NCBI GenBank assembly: GCA_030040495.1
Contig: JASHTP010000187.1
Location: 1 to 5,067 of the forward strand
Length of the DNA: 5,067 nt
DNA from: Alphaproteobacteria bacterium
Lineage (GTDB): Bacteria; Pseudomonadota; Alphaproteobacteria; ATCC43930; CGMCC-115725
Direction: 5' to 3'
The notes under the pieces: model-generated
The model's input: the letters and a program-made list of their open reading frames with translations, nothing else
Told to the model about the DNA's origin: nothing
Databases searched by the model: none
Position numbers and translations under genes: made by a program
Part shown: positions 1 to 4,834 of the stretch, one piece after another
Layout of the letters: the number at the start of each line of letters is the position of its first letter
Position numbering within the stretch: position 1 is the first letter of the stretch

Positions 1-1
1 C

Positions 2-670
2 GTCGCCTCCGGCCGCTACGGGCTTATCGCCGAGATCAAGCGCGCGAGCCCGAGCCGCGGCCTGATCCGCGCCGATTTCGATCCCGCTTCGCTCGCCCGC
101 GCCTATGCCAGGGGCGGCGCCAGCTGCCTCTCGGTGCTCACCGACGAGCCCTATTTCCAGGGAAGGCCGGAGCATCTCGCGGCGGCGCGGCGCGCCGTGG
201 AGCTGCCGGTGCTGCGCAAGGACTTCATGCTCGACCCCTATCAGGTGGCGGAGGCGCGCGCCATGGGCGCCGACTGCATCCTGCTCATCCTGGCGGCGCT
301 CGGCGATGCCGAGGCGCGCGCGCTCGAGCAGGCGGCTGCGGCGTGGGGCATGGACGTGCTGGTCGAGGTGCATGACCGCGCCGAGCTCGCCCGCGCGGCC
401 AAGCTCGGAGCTCGTTTGATCGGCATCAATAACCGTAATCTCAAGAGCTTGAAGGTCGATCTTGCGACAACAGAAGAGCTCGCGGCGGCGCTGCCGCCGG
501 GCCGTCTGCTGGTGAGCGAAAGCGGCCTCGAGACGCCGCGCGACCTCGCCCGCATGGCGCGCGCCGGCGCGCGCTGCTTCCTCGTCGGCGAGTCGCTGAT
601 GCGCTCGGCCGATGTCGAGGCGGCGACGCGGGCGCTGCTGGCGCCGGCGTCGGCCGAGGCGCGGGCATGA
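2..670 (+). CDS. trpC: Indole-3-glycerol-phosphate synthase, 3' part (5' end outside window)
   Basis: TrpC closes the pyrrole ring in tryptophan synthesis, turning carboxyphenylaminodeoxyribulose phosphate into indole-3-glycerol phosphate with loss of CO2 and water, in the cytoplasm. The visible 222 residues form most of a TIM barrel: IAEIKRASPS near the left edge (visible residues 9-18, with the catalytic Glu and Lys), LRKDF (71-75, second catalytic Lys), VEVH (121-124, catalytic Glu), GINNRNL (141-147), SESG (172-175), and GES (196-198) at the phosphate site. About 45-50 N-terminal residues should lie upstream. The protein ends right after the synthase domain, so it is the monofunctional form without a fused TrpF. 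Its TGA overlaps the moaC ATG (ATGA, 667-670), which implies translational coupling. No frameshift or lost catalytic residue is seen. The identity is secure. Confidence 0.97.
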   Translation, partial: VASGRYGLIAEIKRASPSRGLIRADFDPASLARAYARGGASCLSVLTDEPYFQGRPEHLAAARRAVELPVLRKDFMLDPYQVAEARAMGADCILLILAALGDAEARALEQAAAAWGMDVLVEVHDRAELARAAKLGARLIGINNRNLKSLKVDLATTEELAAALPPGRLLVSESGLETPRDLARMARAGARCFLVGESLMRSADVEAATRALLAPASAEARA

Positions 671-1146
671 GCCGCCTCTCCCATTTCGACGAGAAGGGCG
701 ATCCCGCCATGGTCGACGTCTCGGCCAAGGCCGAGACCGAGCGCGTCGCCGTCGCCGGCGGCAGCGTGGTGATGGAGCAGGCGACGCTCGATCTCATTCT
801 CGCCGGCGGCGTCAAGAAGGGCGACGTGCTGTCGGTGGCGCGGCTTGCCGGCATCATGGGCGCCAAGCGTACGCCCGACCTGATCCCGCTCTGCCATCCG
901 CTCGCGCTGAGCTCGGTCGCGGTCGAGCTCCATTGCGATCCCGCGCGCCGGGCGGTCGACATCACCGCCACCTGCAAGGTGAGAGCCCGCACCGGGGTCG
1001 AGATGGAGGCGCTCACCGCCGTCGCTGTGGCCGCGCTCACGGTCTATGACATGTGCAAGGCGGTCGACCGCGGGATGCGCATCGAGGGCATCCGTCTGCT
1101 CCATAAATCCGGCGGCAAATCCGGCACTTACGAGGCGCCGCGATGA
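667..1146 (+). CDS. moaC: Cyclic pyranopterin monophosphate synthase MoaC
   Basis: MoaC works after MoaA in the first stage of molybdenum cofactor synthesis, converting 3',8-cyclo-7,8-dihydro-GTP into cyclic pyranopterin monophosphate. The product is 159 aa, the usual length. Family signatures are MVDVSAK (15-21), KRTPDLIPLCHPL (67-79), GVEMEALTAV (110-119), YDMCKA (127-132) and KSGGKSG (147-153). Residues equivalent to the E. coli active site fall at the same numbers: Lys51, His77, Glu112, Glu114, Asp128 and Lys131. The start is chosen because MSRLSHFDEKG before MVDVSAK matches the family N-terminus and because the ATG overlaps the trpC stop. A short GAGG (656-659) inside trpC is a plausible Shine-Dalgarno seven bases upstream. 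The 3' end overlaps moeA by 4 bp (ATGA, 1143-1146). It has no promoter of its own that I can see and is presumably read from upstream of the window. Confidence 0.98.
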   Translation: MSRLSHFDEKGDPAMVDVSAKAETERVAVAGGSVVMEQATLDLILAGGVKKGDVLSVARLAGIMGAKRTPDLIPLCHPLALSSVAVELHCDPARRAVDITATCKVRARTGVEMEALTAVAVAALTVYDMCKAVDRGMRIEGIRLLHKSGGKSGTYEAPR

Positions 1147-2357
1147 TTTCGGTGGAGGAAGCCAGGCAGCGCCTGCTGGCGCCGCTGAAGCCGCTCGGCA
1201 TCGAGCTGGTGGCGCTCAGCGACGCCGCCGGGCGGGTGCTCGCCGAGCCGGTCGCGGCGCGCCGCACCCAGCCGCCCTGGCCGGTCTCGGCGATGGATGG
1301 CTATGCCGTGCGTGCCGCCGACGTGGCGCGCGTGCCGGCGCGGCTCAAGGTGGTGGGCTCGGTGCCGGCGGGGCAGGCCTTCCCCGGCACCGTCGGACGC
1401 GGCGAGGCGGTGCGCATCTTCACCGGCGCGCCGGTGCCGGACGGCGCCGACGCCATCGTCATCCAGGAAGACACCGCGCGCAGCGGCGACGAGGTCGAGG
1501 TGCGCGAGGCGGCGCCCTGCGGCCATTATGTCCGCCCCGCCGGGCTCGATTTCCGCGAGGGCGAGGTCGGGCTCCCCGCCGGAAGGCGGCTCTCGGCGCG
1601 CGACATCGGCCTGGCCGCGGCGATGAACCGGCCATGGCTCATGGTCCATCGCCAGCCGCGCATCGCCATCCTGCCCACCGGCGACGAGGTGGTGATGCCG
1701 GGCGACCCCGTGGGGCCGCATCAGATCGTCAGCTCCAACGGGCTGGCGCTTTCCGCGCTGGTGCGCGAATGCGGCGGCCTGCCCCTCCACCTGCCCATCG
1801 CCCCGGATAAGGCCGATGCCTTGCAGCGCATCGCCGAAGCGGCCATCGGCGCCGATTTCCTGGTCACCACCGGCGGCGCCTCGGTCGGCGAGCATGACCT
1901 GGTGCGCGACGCCCTGGGCGCGGCCGGGCTCAGCCTCGATTTCTGGCAGATCGCGATGCGGCCGGGCAAGCCGCTGATGGTCGGGCGCTACCGCGACACG
2001 CCGATGATGGGGCTGCCGGGCAACCCGGTTTCGAGCCTGGTCTGCGGGCTGCTCTTCCTGAAGCCCGCCATCGAGCGCCTCACCGGGCTCGCCGCCGCCG
2101 AGGCGCTGCCGCTCCGGGCGCGGCTGGCGCTGGCGCTGCCGGCCAACGACCGCCGCCAGGATTATCTGCGCGCCAGCCTCGCCCGTGCCGCCGACGGCAC
2201 GCTCGAGGCGCGGCCGTTCGGCAAGCAGGACAGCTCGATGATGTCGCTGCTGGCGCGCTCCGACTGCCTGGTGGTGCGCCGGCCGCACGCGCCGGCCGCC
2301 GCCGCGGGGGATATGGTCGAGATCGTGCCGCTGGCCCCCGACTCGGCCTTTTCCTGA
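1143..2357 (+). CDS. moeA: Molybdopterin molybdenumtransferase MoeA
   Basis: MoeA inserts molybdate into adenylylated molybdopterin, the last step in making Mo-molybdopterin. The product is 404 aa, close to the usual 400-410. Domains in order: N-terminal linker and the MoeA-specific region with PVSAMDGYAV (48-57; Asp52) and RIFTGAPVP (91-99); then the MoaB/Mog-type pterin-binding fold with ILPTGDEVV (176-184), TTGGASVGEHD (242-252; Asp252), RPGKP (273-277) and GLPGNPVSS (290-298); then a C-terminal beta domain from about residue 325. The usual DSN motif reads SSNG (197-200), so its Asp is Ser. I believe this is a common variation in alphaproteobacterial relatives, not a defect. The start overlaps the moaC stop (ATGA), and GAGG at 1132-1135 offers a ribosome site. 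The gene ends 117 bp before lexA. It is also called glp or moeA1 in some genomes. Confidence 0.97.
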   Translation: MISVEEARQRLLAPLKPLGIELVALSDAAGRVLAEPVAARRTQPPWPVSAMDGYAVRAADVARVPARLKVVGSVPAGQAFPGTVGRGEAVRIFTGAPVPDGADAIVIQEDTARSGDEVEVREAAPCGHYVRPAGLDFREGEVGLPAGRRLSARDIGLAAAMNRPWLMVHRQPRIAILPTGDEVVMPGDPVGPHQIVSSNGLALSALVRECGGLPLHLPIAPDKADALQRIAEAAIGADFLVTTGGASVGEHDLVRDALGAAGLSLDFWQIAMRPGKPLMVGRYRDTPMMGLPGNPVSSLVCGLLFLKPAIERLTGLAAAEALPLRARLALALPANDRRQDYLRASLARAADGTLEARPFGKQDSSMMSLLARSDCLVVRRPHAPAAAAGDMVEIVPLAPDSAFS

Positions 2358-2396
2358 GCCCGGCCGGAGTCGACCGGCGGCGAGCGCACGCGGCGC

Positions 2397-2425
2397 TTGA
2401 CGAGGGCTCGGAACCAAACTAGAAC
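2397..2425 (+). promoter_or_regulatory. lexA promoter, sigma-70-like
   Basis: A -35 hexamer TTGACG (2397-2402, 5 of 6 to consensus) is followed after exactly 17 bp by TAGAAC (2420-2425, 4 of 6 to TATAAT). Transcription would start near 2432, about 43 bases before the lexA ATG. The -10 overlaps the second half of the LexA operator, the layout expected for an SOS promoter that its own product represses. Hexamers and spacing are read directly; the start site is inferred. Confidence 0.7.
2411..2425 (+). promoter_or_regulatory. LexA box 1 (GAAC-N7-GAAC)
   Basis: The sequence GAACCAAACTAGAAC is a perfect alphaproteobacterial LexA operator (GTTC-N7-GTTC on the other strand). It covers the 3' part of the promoter spacer and the whole -10 hexamer, so bound LexA would block RNA polymerase. 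It lies 49 bp upstream of the lexA start codon, which supports autoregulation. Confidence 0.9.
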
Positions 2426-2434
2426 ATCGCCTTG

Positions 2435-2449
2435 GTTTTGGTTTTGTTC
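2435..2449 (+). promoter_or_regulatory. LexA box 2, near-perfect (GTTT-N7-GTTC)
   Basis: GTTTTGGTTTTGTTC matches GTTC-N7-GTTC with one mismatch in the first half-site. It lies 9 bp downstream of box 1 in the opposite orientation. The outer arms GGAACCAAAC (2410-2419) and GTTTTGTTCC (2441-2450) form an inverted repeat with 9 of 10 positions paired. The site is just downstream of the predicted transcription start and would act as a second, probably weaker operator. Confidence 0.6.
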
Positions 2450-2464
2450 CGGCCACGGCCCCGC

Positions 2465-2469
2465 GGGGA
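2465..2469 (+). promoter_or_regulatory. lexA ribosome binding site
   Basis: GGGGA ends five bases before the ATG at 2475. It decides the lexA start: an in-frame TTG at 2397 would add 26 residues, but that codon is the -35 element itself and lies upstream of the predicted transcription start. Confidence 0.65.
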
Positions 2470-2474
2470 CAGCG

Positions 2475-3188
2475 ATGTTGACGCGCAAACAATACGAACT
2501 CCTGGTCTTCATCAATCGGCGGCTCTCCGACAGCGGCGTCTCCCCGTCTTTCGAGGAGATGAAGGAGGCGCTCGGGCTCAAGTCGAAATCCGGCATCCAC
2601 CGGCTCATCAGCGGGCTCGAGGAGCGCGGCTTCATCCGCCGGCTGCCGCACCGCGCCCGCGCGCTCGAAGTCGTCCGCCTGCCGGAGGACACCGCCTATG
2701 CCGCGCAGCGCAGCCGCGCCGGCGAGCGCCCGCGCTTCTCGCCCACCGTCATCCGCGGCGACTTCAAGTCGGTGCTGCCGAGCACGGCGACGAGCGAGAG
2801 CGGCGAAGCGACGCAGCTGCCGCTGCTCGGCCGCATCGCCGCGGGCACGCCGATCGAGGCGCTGCGCGACCCCACCAACTCCATCGGCGTGCCGCCGAGC
2901 CTCCTCGGCAAGGGCGAGCATTACGCGCTCGAGGTCGCCGGCGACAGCATGGTCGATGCCGGCATCCTCGACGGCGACACCGTGCTCATCCAGCGCTGCG
3001 ACATCGCCGAAAGCGGCCAGATCGTCGTCGCCATCATCGATGACAACGAGGTGACGCTGAAGCGGCTGCGCCGACGCGGCGATTCGATCGCGCTCGAGCC
3101 TGCCAACAAGGCCTACGAGACGCGCATCTTCGGCCCTGACCGCGTCAAGGTGCAGGGCAAGCTCGTCGGCTTGATGCGGCGCTACTGA
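2475..3188 (+). CDS. lexA: LexA, SOS response repressor and self-cleaving peptidase
   Basis: LexA represses DNA-damage genes by binding SOS operators; RecA filaments on single-stranded DNA trigger its self-cleavage (peptidase family S24). The protein is 237 aa, longer than the E. coli form (202 aa) because of a longer linker, as is usual in alphaproteobacteria. The winged helix-turn-helix domain covers about 1-70 and begins MLTRKQYELL, with SPSFEEMKEAL (23-33) and SKSGIHRLISGLEERGFI (37-54). The linker runs roughly 71-115. The cleavage site is Ala123-Gly124 in RIAAGTPIEA. The catalytic dyad is Ser158 (EVAGDSMVDAG) and Lys196 (EVTLKRL); the Ala-to-Ser distance of 35 residues equals that of E. 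coli LexA. All parts needed for repression and cleavage are present. It has its own SOS-controlled promoter and is separated from moeA by 117 bp. Its TGA stop lies inside the first of a series of hairpins. Confidence 0.97.
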   Translation: MLTRKQYELLVFINRRLSDSGVSPSFEEMKEALGLKSKSGIHRLISGLEERGFIRRLPHRARALEVVRLPEDTAYAAQRSRAGERPRFSPTVIRGDFKSVLPSTATSESGEATQLPLLGRIAAGTPIEALRDPTNSIGVPPSLLGKGEHYALEVAGDSMVDAGILDGDTVLIQRCDIAESGQIVVAIIDDNEVTLKRLRRRGDSIALEPANKAYETRIFGPDRVKVQGKLVGLMRRY

Positions 3189-3202
3189 CGCGAGCGCGTC
3201 AG
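3185..3202. repeat. Hairpin 1 overlapping the lexA stop codon
   Basis: CTGACGCG (3185-3192) and CGCGTCAG (3195-3202) pair perfectly around AG. The lexA TGA (3186-3188) is in the left arm. No T-tract follows, so it is a weak candidate for an intrinsic terminator, but it could protect the lexA mRNA 3' end. The right arm is also the first part of repeat copy A. Confidence 0.75.
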
Positions 3203-3241
3203 CGATGGCGTAGCCATCGCGGGAGCCGCACAGAGCGGACT
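3195..3241 (+). repeat. Palindromic repeat, copy A
   Basis: This stretch of about 47 bp begins with CGCGTCAG and then a perfect 8-bp hairpin: GCGATGGC (3202-3209), loop GTA, GCCATCGC (3213-3220). It ends in GGGAGCCGC...GCGGACT, which can form a small CCGC/GCGG stem. It is homologous to 3267-3313 read on the other strand: by hand count 35 of 47 positions agree, and 19 of 25 in the hairpin core. The size and hairpin form suggest a dispersed intergenic palindromic element, but the family is not one I can name. Confidence 0.75.
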
Positions 3242-3266
3242 AGCCAACTCTACGCATGTCGCTGCA

Positions 3267-3313
3267 AGCCCGCCCGGCGCCGCTCTCGCCGTTGCTACGC
3301 AACGGCTGACGCG
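3267..3313 (-). repeat. Palindromic repeat, copy B (inverted relative to copy A)
   Basis: On the minus strand this reads CGCGTCAG (3313-3306), then CCGTTGC, loop GTA, GCAACGG, then a GC-rich tail like that of copy A. On the plus strand the hairpin arms are GCCGTTGC (3288-3295) and GCAACGGC (3299-3306) with loop TAC. The TAG stop of the dioxygenase gene (3297-3295) straddles the end of the arm and the loop. The last residues of that protein are encoded here. Confidence 0.75.
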
Positions 3314-4197
3314 GCGGCCGACGAACTTCCTTCGGAAGTTCGCGGCGTGTCCAGCGTCGTCGTGCGGCGCAGCTCGCGGCGCTCGGCGAAATCGTAGCGC
3401 CGGCCGCGATGGAGCGTGCAGCGATTGTCCCACATGACGAGATCGCCGACGCGCCAGTCGTGGCGATAGACGAAGGCGCGCTGGGTCGCGTGCTCGAGCA
3501 GGTCCGACAGCATCAGCCTTCCTTCCGGCAGCGTCCAGCCGAGAATCTCGCGCGCATGAACGCCGACGAAGAGCAGCTTCCGCCCGGAGCCGGGATGCGT
3601 GCGCACCAGCGGCCAGCGCACCGGCGGCAGCACGTTCTTCTCCTCCTCGGTCCAGTCGGTGGTGCCGAGCATGATGCGCGAATGGAGCGCGTAATGCTCG
3701 GTCTCGAGCCCCGCGAGGTCGGATTTCAGCCTCTCCGGCAGCGCGTCGTAGGCGGCGCGCAGATCGGCATATTCGGTCTCGCCGCCCCAGGAGGGCAGCA
3801 CCACCGCCGACAGCATCGAGTAGCGCGCCGACGGGCTCTGAAAGGAGCTGTCGCTGTGCCAGAGCTGGTTCGCCACCATGCTGGCGACGCGGCGGCTGTC
3901 GCGCGCGGCGATGGCGCCGTCGGCGGCGACGTTCGAGATGTCGATGAGCTCGTCATACTTGAAGCGGTGCGGCCCCTTGGTGGCGCGGCGCAAGCCGATG
4001 TCGAGCGTGCCGAAGCGGCGCGCGAAGGCGATCTGCTGATCCTGGTCGAGCGGCTGGTCGCGAAACACCAGCACGGCGAAGCGATCCATCGCCGCTTCGA
4101 TCGCGCGCACCGCGTCGGCGCCGAGCGGTTGGGCGAGATCGACGCCCGAGGCCTCGGCGACGAAAAGCGGATGCAGCGGCTTCAGCGCAAGCGTCAT
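3295..4197 (-). CDS. TfdA/TauD-family Fe(II)/2-oxoglutarate-dependent dioxygenase
   Basis: The 300-aa product belongs to the TauD/TfdA family, cytoplasmic enzymes that hydroxylate small acids with Fe(II), O2 and 2-oxoglutarate. The iron ligands are His114 and Asp116 in QLWHSDSSF and His263 in MWDNRCTLHRGRRYD. Arg278 in ERRELRRTTT, 15 residues after the distal His, is the likely 2-oxoglutarate-binding Arg (TauD has the same spacing), and Arg274 is the other conserved Arg. The blocks WHSDSSF, GGETEYADLRAAYDALP (138-154), VRTHPGSGRK (198-207) and HATQRAFVYRHDW (236-248) resemble the TfdA-alpha branch more than true taurine dioxygenases. The substrate is unknown; an aryloxy- or other organic acid is possible. 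The start is set by a strong Shine-Dalgarno (4204-4210). The last 15 residues (286-300, rich in Ser and Ala) are encoded by palindromic repeat DNA. The gene converges on lexA, 106 bp between stops. Confidence 0.92.
   Translation of the reverse strand: MTLALKPLHPLFVAEASGVDLAQPLGADAVRAIEAAMDRFAVLVFRDQPLDQDQQIAFARRFGTLDIGLRRATKGPHRFKYDELIDISNVAADGAIAARDSRRVASMVANQLWHSDSSFQSPSARYSMLSAVVLPSWGGETEYADLRAAYDALPERLKSDLAGLETEHYALHSRIMLGTTDWTEEEKNVLPPVRWPLVRTHPGSGRKLLFVGVHAREILGWTLPEGRLMLSDLLEHATQRAFVYRHDWRVGDLVMWDNRCTLHRGRRYDFAERRELRRTTTLDTPRTSEGSSSAAASAVA
3322..3342. repeat. Hairpin 4, 9-bp perfect stem inside the dioxygenase 3' end
   Basis: CGAACTTCC (3322-3330) pairs with GGAAGTTCG (3334-3342) around TTC. 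Read on the minus strand it encodes residues 286-292 of the dioxygenase (RTSEGSS), so it sits in the coding region but beyond the conserved fold. It has the same design (8-9 bp stem, 3-base loop) as the hairpins of the neighbouring repeat pair and is probably part of the same composite element. Confidence 0.7.
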
Positions 4198-4203
4198 GGC
4201 GGC

Positions 4204-4210
4204 TCCTCCC
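4204..4210 (-). promoter_or_regulatory. Ribosome binding site of the dioxygenase gene
   Basis: On the minus strand GGGAGGA lies six bases before the ATG at 4197. It fixes the start against the much longer open frame that continues upstream without family similarity and would overlap the small gene at 4242-4532. Confidence 0.8.
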
Positions 4211-4220
4211 GAGACCAGTT

Positions 4221-4240
4221 GAAAAGGCGGCGGCCGCCTT
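4221..4240 (-). terminator. Possible weak intrinsic terminator between small gene and dioxygenase
   Basis: On the minus strand AAGGCGG (4240-4234), loop CCG, CCGCCTT (4230-4224) forms a 7-bp GC-rich stem that runs into TTTT (4225-4222). It lies just after the small gene's stop and before the dioxygenase Shine-Dalgarno. The T-run is short and partly in the stem, so termination is probably partial. It could lower dioxygenase expression relative to the small gene. Confidence 0.4.
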
Positions 4241-4241
4241 G

Positions 4242-4532
4242 TCAATGTCCGGGGCCGGGCGCGCGCCCGGCGATCGGGCCGGAGGTCTGCCGCTCCTCGC
4301 CGCCGGGACCGGTGTAGCCGTGGACATGGTGCGCATAGTCGCGCTGCAGCTTCGCGAGCGCGGCCTTGAGCTCCGCCACTTCGCGCCTGAGCCCGACGAT
4401 CTCCGCCTCCAGATGCGGCACCACCGCCTGCCAGTCGAGCTGCGGCGCCTCCGGCCCGCGCGCCAGGGCAGGCGACGGCGCGGCGGCCGGCAGCGCCAGG
4501 GTCAAGAGAGCGGCCAGCAGAATGCGGCGCAT
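4242..4532 (-). CDS. Small exported coiled-coil protein, function unknown
   Basis: I do not recognise this 96-aa protein. Residues 1-25 look like a Sec signal peptide: MRR, a hydrophobic stretch ILLAALLTLALPAAA, and a cleavage motif ALA followed by RG. The mature part would be about 71 aa. A run of heptad-like residues at about 41-65 (LEAEIVGLRREVAELKAALAKLQ) predicts a short coiled coil and so oligomerisation. It is followed by a His/Tyr cluster, DYAHHVHGY (65-73), and a Gly/Pro-rich tail, TGPGGEERQ...APGPGH. The start is chosen by a good Shine-Dalgarno (4538-4543) and by the signal peptide; extending upstream gives unconvincing sequence. It lies 44 bp upstream of the dioxygenase in the same direction, so a two-gene transcript is possible, with a weak terminator-like hairpin between. 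The location would be periplasm or outer surface. The signal peptide and coiled coil argue for a real gene. Confidence 0.75.
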   Translation of the reverse strand: MRRILLAALLTLALPAAAPSPALARGPEAPQLDWQAVVPHLEAEIVGLRREVAELKAALAKLQRDYAHHVHGYTGPGGEERQTSGPIAGRAPGPGH

Positions 4533-4537
4533 GAGCG

Positions 4538-4543
4538 CCTCCC
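4538..4543 (-). promoter_or_regulatory. Ribosome binding site of the small exported protein gene
   Basis: On the minus strand GGGAGG ends five bases before the ATG at 4532, a strong match that selects this start over upstream in-frame codons. Confidence 0.75.
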
Positions 4544-4710
4544 ATCGATGAGAACGGATCGGAGACCGTAGCGCGCCTTTCGATCGGATGGAACGCGCCT
4601 CCGGGCGTCGCGGAACCGGCGGCCCATGGGGTGCTGTGGTAGCCTTGATAGCCGGGCTCTTTGACATCGTGAAAGGACGGGAACGCGCGCCGCTTGCGCC
4701 CTGCGCCGCA

Positions 4711-4732
4711 GGAGCATGGTGCAAAATGCTCC
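4711..4732. repeat. Hairpin with 7-bp perfect stem
   Basis: GGAGCAT (4711-4717) pairs with ATGCTCC (4726-4732) around the 8-base loop GGTGCAAA. It lies directly before the left arm of a longer inverted repeat. There is no T-tract after it on the plus strand, so it is not a standard terminator. Confidence 0.55.
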
Positions 4733-4753
4733 TCCAGTGGGGTACCGGGATCC

Positions 4754-4803
4754 CCGTCGGCTTTCGCTCGACGGCGGCGCGCGGCCGCGCGCGCAGGCCG
4801 TCG
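4754..4803. repeat. Nested GC-rich hairpins with two alternative pairings
   Basis: CGACGGC (4769-4775) can pair with GCCGTCG (4797-4803), and the space between holds a perfect 16-bp palindrome at 4777-4792 centred on GGCC. The same arm, CGACGG (4769-4774), can instead pair with CCGTCG (4754-4759). The two folds exclude each other. Confidence 0.5.
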
Positions 4804-4834
4804 CGGCGTCCCGCCTGTCCCATTGGATCACGGT

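Noticed and set aside
2363..2378. GCCGG...CCGGC hairpin after moeA as a terminator
   Set aside because: The stem is only 5 bp and no T-run follows.
2397..2474. An upstream TTG start that would lengthen LexA by 26 residues
   Set aside because: The TTG is part of the -35 hexamer, the stretch contains the LexA operators, and the family N-terminus (MLTRKQ) begins at 2475 after a good ribosome site.
1128..2921. Long minus-strand open frame of 597 codons under moeA and lexA
   Set aside because: It is a shadow of two clearly identified plus-strand genes in GC-rich DNA, with Arg/Ala/His-rich composition and no recognisable domain.
3322..3342. GAAC...GTTC in hairpin 4 as another LexA box
   Set aside because: The halves are inverted and 11 bases apart, matching neither the GAAC-N7-GAAC direct repeat used here nor the 4-base-spaced Gram-positive box.
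3182..3433. Minus-strand 83-codon frame across the repeat cluster
   Set aside because: It overlaps the ends of two real genes and is a translation of the palindromic DNA; such frames are common artefacts of repeats.
3409..4317. Plus-strand open frame of 302 codons opposite the dioxygenase
   Set aside because: It is antisense to a gene with intact catalytic motifs and shows no family features of its own.
4661..4690. Perfect TTGACA as a plus-strand promoter
   Set aside because: No -10-like hexamer lies 16-18 bp downstream (the region is CGCGCG-rich).
4739..4754. GGTACC followed by GGGATCCC, resembling a cloning-vector polylinker
   Set aside because: The order and spacing do not match a common vector linker, and the flanking DNA has normal genomic character; two restriction-site palindromes in GC-rich DNA are not surprising.
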